Assembly (NCBI GenBank): GCA_964539785.1
Contig: CAZIJQ010000093.1
Coordinates: 1 to 5,000 of the forward strand
Source of the DNA: JABMPO01 sp964539785
GTDB taxonomy: Bacteria > Fidelibacterota > Marinisomatia > Marinisomatales > TCS56
Direction: 5' to 3'
Length of the DNA stretch: 5,000 nt
Each line of letters begins with the position of its first letter. The stretch's first letter is position 1. Shown piece after piece: positions 1 to 5,000 of this stretch. A model generated the notes under the pieces. That model made no database searches and was not told the origin of the DNA. It was given only the letters and a program-made list of their open reading frames with translations. The translations under genes were made by a program, and so were the position numbers.

Positions 1-1385
1 GAGGCTGACGCAAATTCTGAATAATCGGCAGTAAAGTAGCCGTCCCGGTTATACCACATTCGATTGAAATATTGGTCGATTTCCCGGACGAAATCAGACG
101 AAGTGGGTAAGCTCAAAAAAACATTTGTTTCCAGATTGTAATTACCAATATTTTTCCGTGTAAGATTGGCGGAACCTAAAATAACCTCGGTAATACCGGA
201 CTTTTTTTTGACGTAAGTCAGTTTGCTGTGAAATTGCTCGCCATGAGTATGATACCACCGAATTTCAATTTTAGCTTTAGATCGCCTTTTCAATTCATGA
301 GCCACCGGTCGTCCGGGAACACCATTACGATAATAACCAAACCCATCTTTGATAGGATCCTGAATCATTAACACCGCGGCACCATTTTCACTGGCTCGCA
401 CTAAGGCCTCTACAATTTTGCGGCTTGAAAGGTAAAACATAGCCATGGCAATCGTATCGCCCTGGGTTGCTGAACTTATTGACGATACTAATTGCCGCAG
501 GATCGCTCCTTCCGTCAAGAGTACCACAGTTCCTGATTTCTGATCACCCGAATCATCATTATTCTGTGCCATGAGAAAATTACCACTCAGCTTGCCCCCG
601 GAGAAAATGGCCGTAAGCTGCTCAACTTCATAGATATCCTGTCCAATGGAACCACGAATTATTATGCCGACATTGGAAAAATCCGAACTGGCGCTGTGCG
701 GATTAGCCGATGTAATTACGGTGATCATGTCATTTTGATAATCAGCCACGAATATCTTGCGATGGTTAGCTTTCAAATTCAAAAAATCCAGATAACTCCG
801 CAACGTGACCTTATTCTCCTTCATTGAAAATATATGTGGTATTATCCCTGATTCATCTGAATTACCCAGCCATTTGAAGAATGTGCGCCAGATCGGACTG
901 TACAAAGGTGTACTATCACGTAATTTGGTTAAATCAGTAATGATGATATTGATACCGGCTTCCCTCAAGCTTTCTATTTCAGTGCTTTTAGCGCCACCGT
1001 AAAAAGTATTAACCGGATCGGTAATGAAATCAATTTGAATTGTGGGGTTGTCGCGCTTCTTTTTTACCAGTTTATCGGCCAGTTCGGCTGACAAATCCCT
1101 ATAGCTCTTACCCAGTGGTCCTTTGTAGGAATTGAATAGAAACATGTCAAATAACAGATAATGTTGGGCAGAATCGATAAAGGTAAATATGCTATTGAAA
1201 ATTTCCTGGTCAGGTACTAGTTTACCTGCCGGGCCGAGATAGGTCATATCCTTGATAAATTCTATATCACCTGCCAGGAGTTGACGGGTGGGACCTTGAT
1301 AATCCACACCAGCCGGTAGTGGTTTGCGGTTATGGTATACTCCGACCAGAGTCAGCCAGATCAACAGCAGATAGGAAAAGTTCAT
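1..1385 (-). CDS. Phospholipase D-like (HKD) protein, C-terminus cut by window edge
   Basis: My reverse-strand translation is open from the ATG at 1385 to base 1 (461 codons seen, no stop), so the C-terminus lies outside the window. An in-frame stop at 1421-1419 and the absence of ATG, GTG or TTG between it and 1385 make this the only reasonable start; the GAGAAG just before it is a poor ribosome site. Residues 4-17 are a short hydrophobic stretch (SYLLLIWLTLVGVY), suggesting a membrane anchor or signal peptide. The first catalytic motif is complete: H208-x-K210-x4-D215 followed by SAN at 226-228. The second has H386-x-K388 but Lys at 393 where Asp is usual, followed by GSAN at 404-407 and NLET at 417-420. 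The two-motif layout is that of cardiolipin synthase and phospholipase D-like enzymes, which transfer or hydrolyse phosphatidyl groups through a phosphohistidine. Membrane phospholipid is the likely substrate, but nuclease or other phosphodiesterase activity is possible. The family call is firm; the exact reaction is not. Confidence 0.88.
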   Translation of the reverse strand, partial: MNFSYLLLIWLTLVGVYHNRKPLPAGVDYQGPTRQLLAGDIEFIKDMTYLGPAGKLVPDQEIFNSIFTFIDSAQHYLLFDMFLFNSYKGPLGKSYRDLSAELADKLVKKKRDNPTIQIDFITDPVNTFYGGAKSTEIESLREAGINIIITDLTKLRDSTPLYSPIWRTFFKWLGNSDESGIIPHIFSMKENKVTLRSYLDFLNLKANHRKIFVADYQNDMITVITSANPHSASSDFSNVGIIIRGSIGQDIYEVEQLTAIFSGGKLSGNFLMAQNNDDSGDQKSGTVVLLTEGAILRQLVSSISSATQGDTIAMAMFYLSSRKIVEALVRASENGAAVLMIQDPIKDGFGYYRNGVPGRPVAHELKRRSKAKIEIRWYHTHGEQFHSKLTYVKKKSGITEVILGSANLTRKNIGNYNLETNVFLSLPTSSDFVREIDQYFNRMWYNRDGYFTADYSEFASA

Positions 1386-1430
1386 CTTCTCTACCGATAG
1401 AAACCGGTTATAGGTCTGCTATCAATATTT

Positions 1431-2306
1431 TTAAGTTGTACTGAACTTCACCCGAATCCATTTCACATAGGCAAATACGATGGGCAGACAAACCAGATAC
1501 ATAAGTATTCCATATACTCCGGAAGGCAGGCTAAGCACAGATAATCCCTCGCCTCCAGGTATGATTAGATTCCCAACTGTAATACCCACAGTGGCATTCT
1601 GGATTCCGGTGGCAATGGATACTGAGACTGCCTGTGATTCGCTCATCTTGAAAAGGTGAGCACTACCATAGCCCAGGAGTAACATTAGGACGATGAGTGT
1701 TATGATACCAGGCCCCAGGATGGTCACATTGTTGACAAACGCTTCCCATTCGCTGGCCAGGGCGCCAACTACAATCAAAACAAACAATATTGCCGAGATC
1801 TTGCTGGCTTTGGGTTCAAATGACCTAGTGAAATTCTCTGCCTTGTGATGGACAAACAATCCGATAATCACCGGGATTGCAGTGATCAGGAACATGGTCA
1901 GACCCAGCATTAACACATTAATGGCGGGAGCATCGGCGCCCATGAAATATTGGATTGAAAAACCAGTAATGATGGGCAGCGTGATCACGGTAGCAATACT
2001 TACAACCGCTGTGTAAGAAATGGATAGGGCTGTATCGCCTTTGGCCATTTTAGTAATAATGTTAGAAGTGACCCCGCCGGGACAGCAGGCCAGGATCATG
2101 AGACCTACAGCCATTTCCCCCGATAGGCCGAAGATCTTAATGATACTAAAAGTTACCAAGGGCAAAAGTAGCATCTGATTTACAATACCGACGGTAAAGT
2201 TTTTGGGTTGTCGTGCTACATTCTTGAAATCGTTAATGGTCAGACCCAAGCCCAGGCTAAACATGATGAATACTAAGGACAGCGGCAGGATGATATCAAT
2301 GATCAT
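1431..2306 (-). CDS. Bile acid:sodium symporter (BASS) family transporter
   Basis: A complete 291-residue, very hydrophobic inner-membrane protein with about nine or ten predicted helices, the usual size for bacterial BASS carriers. These carry organic anions, including bile acids, keto acids and pantoate, often with sodium. The ATG at 2306 follows GGAG with a 7-base gap. Signature regions are CCPGGVTSN at 74-82, the following GDTALSISYTA at 90-100, and SIATGIQN at 230-237. Using the residue spacing of the Neisseria ASBT_NM structure as I recall it, Q44, S81, N82, S95, T99 and Q236 fall on known sodium ligands, but the bridging Glu (Glu260 there) is Ala232 here. The codon is GCC, two changes from Glu, so a single sequencing error does not explain it. 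The gene diverges from the mandelate racemase-type gene, and the PLD gene starts 45 bases past its stop. Family assignment is secure; substrate and sodium coupling are unknown. Confidence 0.93.
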   Translation of the reverse strand: MIIDIILPLSLVFIMFSLGLGLTINDFKNVARQPKNFTVGIVNQMLLLPLVTFSIIKIFGLSGEMAVGLMILACCPGGVTSNIITKMAKGDTALSISYTAVVSIATVITLPIITGFSIQYFMGADAPAINVLMLGLTMFLITAIPVIIGLFVHHKAENFTRSFEPKASKISAILFVLIVVGALASEWEAFVNNVTILGPGIITLIVLMLLLGYGSAHLFKMSESQAVSVSIATGIQNATVGITVGNLIIPGGEGLSVLSLPSGVYGILMYLVCLPIVFAYVKWIRVKFSTT

Positions 2307-2414
2307 AACAGAACTCCATTCCTTCTATTGTTCGATTGATAGAATTTATAGTTGAACACAACCGTTTACCAGACTCATATTATCTAAAACTTATGTTCTA
2401 ATCATTTTCGATCT

Positions 2415-2442
2415 ATTACACTATTCAATGATTAATGATAAT
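2415..2442 (+). promoter_or_regulatory. Possible sigma-70-like promoter for the rightward gene
   Basis: ATTACA (2415-2420, 4 of 6 matches to TTGACA) and GATAAT (2437-2442, 5 of 6 to TATAAT) are separated by 16 bases. This would place transcription start near 2449 and leave a leader of about 65 bases before the ATG at 2515. The region is AT-rich and the housekeeping promoter consensus of this organism is unknown, so a chance match is quite possible. Confidence 0.25.
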
Positions 2443-2500
2443 GTTTTGAGTCTTATTTAATGTCTTTTGCCAGTAAATTCAATTATTATCCTATGGCAAT

Positions 2501-2507
2501 GGAGGAG
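2501..2507 (+). promoter_or_regulatory. Ribosome binding site that decides the start
   Basis: GGAGGAG at 2501-2507 is a near-ideal Shine-Dalgarno sequence, 7 bases upstream of the ATG at 2515-2517. It lies inside the longer reading frame that opens at TTG 2467. This is the reason for choosing ATG 2515 and dropping the first 16 codons, which do not look like part of an enolase-superfamily N-terminus. Confidence 0.8.
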
Positions 2508-2514
2508 TAAAGGT

Positions 2515-3870
2515 ATGGTAATAAATCGCATAGAATTATACTTTGTCAAGATACCACTGGAAGAGAATAAGCCAGGGTTTTTCTCTCAGCCAGCCTATTT
2601 TAATCCCAGTTGGATTCCCGGATTTCGGCAATCCGAAGTGCGCTTCTATTTACTTAAATTGGGCACGGATGAGGGACATGAAGGTTATGCCGCCATAACA
2701 GCAATGGGGACCGAACGATTGGGATTGGGTCCTGTTCTGGGTAATTATCTGCTGGGTATCAATCCATTGGATATTAACCTGGTCAACCAGCGCATCCAGG
2801 AATTTTCCTATATCGGCATGCGCAATAGCTGGATTGATGGTGCTTTCTGGGATATCATCGGTAAAATCAAAGGTGAGCCGTTGTGGAAGCTGCTGGGAGG
2901 GACCGGCGGGTATGTCTTTCCCTACGTTTCATCTGGTTCGACCCATAATCACGATCAGACCTACATTCGTAAAATCAGTAGGCAGGTTTTGGAAGACGGG
3001 TATCAAGGATTAAAATTACGGGTTAAAAGTACTCAGCTGGCCCCAATGGTCGATTTCGTTGGGGCAGCCCGCGATGAAGTTGGCGATAAGCTTGACCTGA
3101 TGGTGGATGCCAATCAGGGCTGGCCGGTTGATCTTATTGACGAAACGCCTAAATGGGATTTGGAATTTGCTACGAAATTCGCCCAGGGTTTAGAGCAACA
3201 CAACGTGAAATGGTTAGAAGAACCGCTGAATCGAGGTAATTTTGAGGGTTTGGCGGAACTCTGTAAAAATACAAAGACGCCCATTGCGGGAGGGGAATTA
3301 AACTCGTCCTGGCGCGATTTTAAGGCAATGCTGGATCTGGGCAGTTTGGACATCTATCAACCGGACGCCGTGATGGCCGGGGGTACTTACGCCGGCGGTA
3401 TTTCTATTGTCTACTGGTTAATCCATGAAATCGAAAGACGCAACCAGGTTAATAAAGATGATTCGCAAAAGATTAAATACTGTCCGCATACCTGGACAAC
3501 AGGTCTGGGGTTTGCTGTGGCATTGCAACTAGTGGGAGTTTTACCTCAGGAAGAACGCAGTCTGCTGGAATACCCCCTGGAAGGCAATTGGAAACCGGAA
3601 TACTGGTCGCGCTTTATCAAGGGTGGCATTACAACCGATCAGGAGGGACGAATTAAAATACCGGACGGACCGGGATTAGGTATTGAGATCGATTGGGATG
3701 TCATTCGTCGCTTTGGCAAACGCATCTATCGCGGTACCAGCGCTTCTGTTGCTTTTAGCGCTGTGCGTGATCGCGGTTTAAAACAGGCAATGTATTTGAA
3801 GCAGAAAAAGGCCGCCCAGCTTGAAAGAACCGCCAATGCCCGGTTTAAGATACCGGAACCTCCTTTTTAA
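2515..3870 (+). CDS. Mandelate racemase/muconate lactonizing enzyme family protein (enolase superfamily)
   Basis: A 451-residue enzyme from ATG 2515, placed there by the strong GGAGGAG site; the upstream TTG frame adds 16 unlikely residues. An N-terminal capping domain (about 1-135) precedes a (beta/alpha)8 barrel. Mandelate racemase landmarks align by spacing: K167-x-R169 (K164-x-K166 there), metal ligands D198 (VDAN), E235 (WLEEPL) and E261 (GGE), D284 (QPD), H325 (CPH) forming the His-Asp dyad, and E352 (LEYP) at the Glu317 position. The gaps 235-261-284 match mandelate racemase exactly. The family abstracts the proton next to a carboxylate, held by Mg2+; most relatives with this His-Asp dyad are acid-sugar dehydratases or racemases, so that is the likely class, with substrate unknown. 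Oddities are Arg at 169, insertions of roughly 11 residues near 201-217 and 14 near 305-319, and a basic tail from about 405, making it longer than the usual 360-400. The divergent BASS transporter may supply the substrate. Confidence 0.92.
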   Translation: MVINRIELYFVKIPLEENKPGFFSQPAYFNPSWIPGFRQSEVRFYLLKLGTDEGHEGYAAITAMGTERLGLGPVLGNYLLGINPLDINLVNQRIQEFSYIGMRNSWIDGAFWDIIGKIKGEPLWKLLGGTGGYVFPYVSSGSTHNHDQTYIRKISRQVLEDGYQGLKLRVKSTQLAPMVDFVGAARDEVGDKLDLMVDANQGWPVDLIDETPKWDLEFATKFAQGLEQHNVKWLEEPLNRGNFEGLAELCKNTKTPIAGGELNSSWRDFKAMLDLGSLDIYQPDAVMAGGTYAGGISIVYWLIHEIERRNQVNKDDSQKIKYCPHTWTTGLGFAVALQLVGVLPQEERSLLEYPLEGNWKPEYWSRFIKGGITTDQEGRIKIPDGPGLGIEIDWDVIRRFGKRIYRGTSASVAFSAVRDRGLKQAMYLKQKKAAQLERTANARFKIPEPPF

Positions 3871-4194
3871 ATATGCTTCTTGTAGCAATTCTGCTGGAAA
3901 TTGTTATGTCAAAAATGGTAGTCTTACTACTACCAGAGTATAACCCAAAACAAACAAATGGGTATATCTAATGGCGAGATTAATTGATTTACAGATTGCA
4001 GTCTAGTGTAAAATTATGCCTGTCCCTTCCAAAAATATAACACGGCCGTTGAATTATGTAACGTTTCGCAACATTTCAGCTTACCAATTCATTTCTTTAC
4101 CTAATTAAATTCTCAAAGCATTTTACATTTGCTTATCGACTTTTTAGAACTGTTACATCCACAGTTTTCCCGATTCAACTGATAAAGAGATACT
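3871..4194. other. AT-rich intergenic gap, no convincing gene
   Basis: This stretch of 324 bases lies between the enzyme stop and the transposase start. It holds only very short frames: a 21-codon one at 3906-3971 behind a weak GGAAA, and an 11-codon one starting in its stop (3971-4006). Neither resembles a known peptide. A 7-bp hairpin lies at 3916-3935. The left end of the insertion element carrying the transposase is probably somewhere here, but with the right end outside the window the inverted repeat cannot be identified. No tRNA-like or other structured RNA was recognised. Confidence 0.6.
3911..3935 (-). terminator. Possible rho-independent terminator (leftward)
   Basis: TGGTAGT (3916-3922) and ACTACCA (3929-3935) form a perfect 7-bp stem with a 6-base loop. 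On the minus strand the stem is followed by five T residues (AAAAA at 3911-3915 on the plus strand), the form of an intrinsic terminator for leftward transcripts. On the plus strand no T-run follows, so it is a poor terminator for the enzyme gene ending at 3870. The stem is short and only moderately GC-rich. It could instead be part of an insertion element end. Confidence 0.3.
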
Positions 4195-5000
4195 ATGATT
4201 TTTTCTACCATTACACTTCTCTTCAAATCTAAAGCCATCCTTCAATTGGAGAACCTTCTGCTCCGAAAACAGATTGAAATATTAATGCGTCGAAAGAACC
4301 GCCCCAGAGTCAATAACCGGGACAGAATCTGGTTAGTGCTGATTTCCAAGGTCTATTCCCAATGGCATCAGGCTTTTCTGATTTTCACACCGGAAACACT
4401 CCTCCACTGGCACCGATTGGGTTTTAAACTTTTCTGGCGCTGGAAATCAGGGAAAAGCTGTGGAAGACCTCCTATCAATAAAGACTTGAGAGATCTAATA
4501 CGACGTATTGCCACAGAGAATCCCCTTTGGGGTGCACCCCGCATCCATGGCGAATTATTAAAGTTGGGATTTGATGTATCCCAGGCAACTGTTTCATCTT
4601 ACATGCCAAAGAAGGTAAGACAGTCCGGGCAGACATGGCTAACTTTTCTACACAATCATCTTAAAGAAACTGTTTCTGTTGATTTCTTCACTATTCCAAC
4701 ACTCACCTATTCAATTCTCTATGTGTTTGTTATCCTATCACATGATCGAAGGAAAATTCTGCACTACAATATTACAAGACATCCTACAGATGAATGGACT
4801 GCTCAGCAATTAATTGAAACCTTTGCCTGGAAAGTGTCCCCTCGGTTTTTAATCAGGGACAGGGATGGAAAATTCGCGGACAGGTTTAAAGCAAGATTGC
4901 GACATCTGGAAATTCATGACATTCGAACATCTTATCGTTCTCCTTGGCAAAACGGATATGTTGAACGGCTCATTGGTTCTATTAAAAGAGAATGTTTAGA
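4195..5000 (+). CDS. DDE integrase-core transposase (IS3/IS481-like), C-terminus cut by window edge
   Basis: My translation is open from ATG 4195 to the right edge (268 codons, no stop). An in-frame TAA at 4183-4185 makes this ATG the first possible start, with only a weak AAAGAGA upstream. The protein belongs to a recognisable single-frame 'integrase core' transposase group: an N-terminal helical ENLLLRKQ segment (19-26), RWK and GRPP (82-93), an IS3-like helix-turn-helix region WGAPRIHGEL (112-121) with SQATVSSYM (129-137), then the RNase H-fold catalytic core. The likely acidic triad is D163 (SVDFF), D222 or D224 (RDRDG) and E257 (YVERLIGS). With D222 there are 34 residues before the Glu, close to the DD(35)E spacing of IS3 relatives. 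Relatives run to about 340 residues, so roughly 70 are missing off the edge. It should catalyse cut or strand transfer of its own element. Nothing visible is broken, but activity cannot be judged without both ends. Confidence 0.9.
   Translation, partial: MIFSTITLLFKSKAILQLENLLLRKQIEILMRRKNRPRVNNRDRIWLVLISKVYSQWHQAFLIFTPETLLHWHRLGFKLFWRWKSGKSCGRPPINKDLRDLIRRIATENPLWGAPRIHGELLKLGFDVSQATVSSYMPKKVRQSGQTWLTFLHNHLKETVSVDFFTIPTLTYSILYVFVILSHDRRKILHYNITRHPTDEWTAQQLIETFAWKVSPRFLIRDRDGKFADRFKARLRHLEIHDIRTSYRSPWQNGYVERLIGSIKRECL
4195..5000 (+). mobile_element. Insertion sequence, partial (IS3/IS481-like), boundaries unknown
   Basis: The presence of an element is inferred from the transposase. Only the coding part is given here because neither terminal inverted repeat nor a target duplication could be identified: the left end should be within 3871-4194 and the right end is outside the window. 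No separate small orfA is seen upstream, unlike classical two-frame IS3 elements, so a single-ORF element fits better. Confidence 0.5.

Larger units (their letters stand above)
2307..2514. promoter_or_regulatory. Divergent intergenic control region
   Basis: This 208-base AT-rich stretch separates the BASS gene (leftward) from the mandelate racemase-type gene (rightward), so promoters for both should lie here. It contains a period-7 tandem pair AATGATT/AATGATA at 2427-2440, and an ATCATT at 2401-2406 that is inverted relative to it. Such small repeats could be an operator, but they are short enough to occur by chance in AT-rich DNA. I see no convincing -35/-10 pair for the leftward gene. No open frame here looks like a gene; the in-frame TTG at 2467 is judged not to be the start of the rightward gene. 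Confidence 0.55.

Noticed and set aside
805..1002. 65-codon open frame on the plus strand
   Set aside because: It lies wholly antisense to the PLD-like gene, whose reverse frame is continuous and carries clear motifs; the plus frame has no recognisable domain.
2467..2514. TTG start adding 16 residues to the enzyme
   Set aside because: There is no good ribosome site before TTG, whereas GGAGGAG stands just ahead of ATG 2515, and the protein from that ATG begins like other enolase-superfamily members.
3114..3353. 79-codon open frame on the minus strand
   Set aside because: It is antisense to the barrel region of the mandelate racemase-type gene, including its metal ligands, and its product looks like a shadow translation.
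3886..3904. CAATT...AATTG hairpin after the enzyme stop
   Set aside because: The stem is only 5 bp of AT-rich sequence with no T-run, so it is not a credible terminator.
3906..4006. Two tiny overlapping frames (21 and 11 codons) in the gap
   Set aside because: They are too short to distinguish from chance, have weak or no ribosome sites, and show no known peptide pattern.
3984..4014. TTGATT/TTTACA with TAAAAT as a transposase promoter
   Set aside because: The spacings are 19 or 15 bases, neither good, and the site is about 180 bases from the start in AT-rich DNA.

Overview
This window looks like bacterial chromosome from a non-model environmental organism. The genes are closely packed, the base composition is moderate to AT-rich by eye, and the Shine-Dalgarno sites are ordinary. 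The proteins belong to broad families that do not fix the phylum. The transposase type at the right edge is, from general knowledge, common in large-genome environmental bacteria, but I would not name a taxon from this window.

Layout: (1) Bases 1-1385, minus strand, hold most of a phospholipase D-like (HKD) protein whose C-terminus runs off the left edge. (2) Bases 1431-2306, minus strand, hold a complete bile acid:sodium symporter (BASS) family transporter, with only 45 bases between it and the PLD gene downstream, so the two may be co-transcribed. (3) Bases 2307-2514 are a divergent control region. (4) Bases 2515-3870, plus strand, hold a complete enolase-superfamily enzyme of the mandelate racemase type. 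Its start is better placed at an ATG behind a strong GGAGGAG site than at the upstream TTG. (5) Bases 3871-4194 are an AT-rich gap with no convincing gene and one hairpin. (6) From base 4195 to the right edge, plus strand, is a DDE integrase-type transposase lacking its C-terminus.

How the genes may work together: a BASS carrier next to, and divergent from, a mandelate racemase-type enzyme is compatible with uptake and conversion of an organic or sugar acid. The substrate cannot be read from the sequence. The PLD-like protein may act at the membrane on phospholipids and has no obvious link to the other two.

The most interesting points are at residue level. The BASS protein keeps nearly all the sodium-site residues known from ASBT_NM but has Ala in place of the central Glu. 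The mandelate racemase-type enzyme has a K-x-R in place of K-x-K, two insertions and a basic C-terminal tail. The PLD protein has one complete and one incomplete HKD motif. I did not find a clear new multi-gene system, CRISPR array, RNA gene or phage module.
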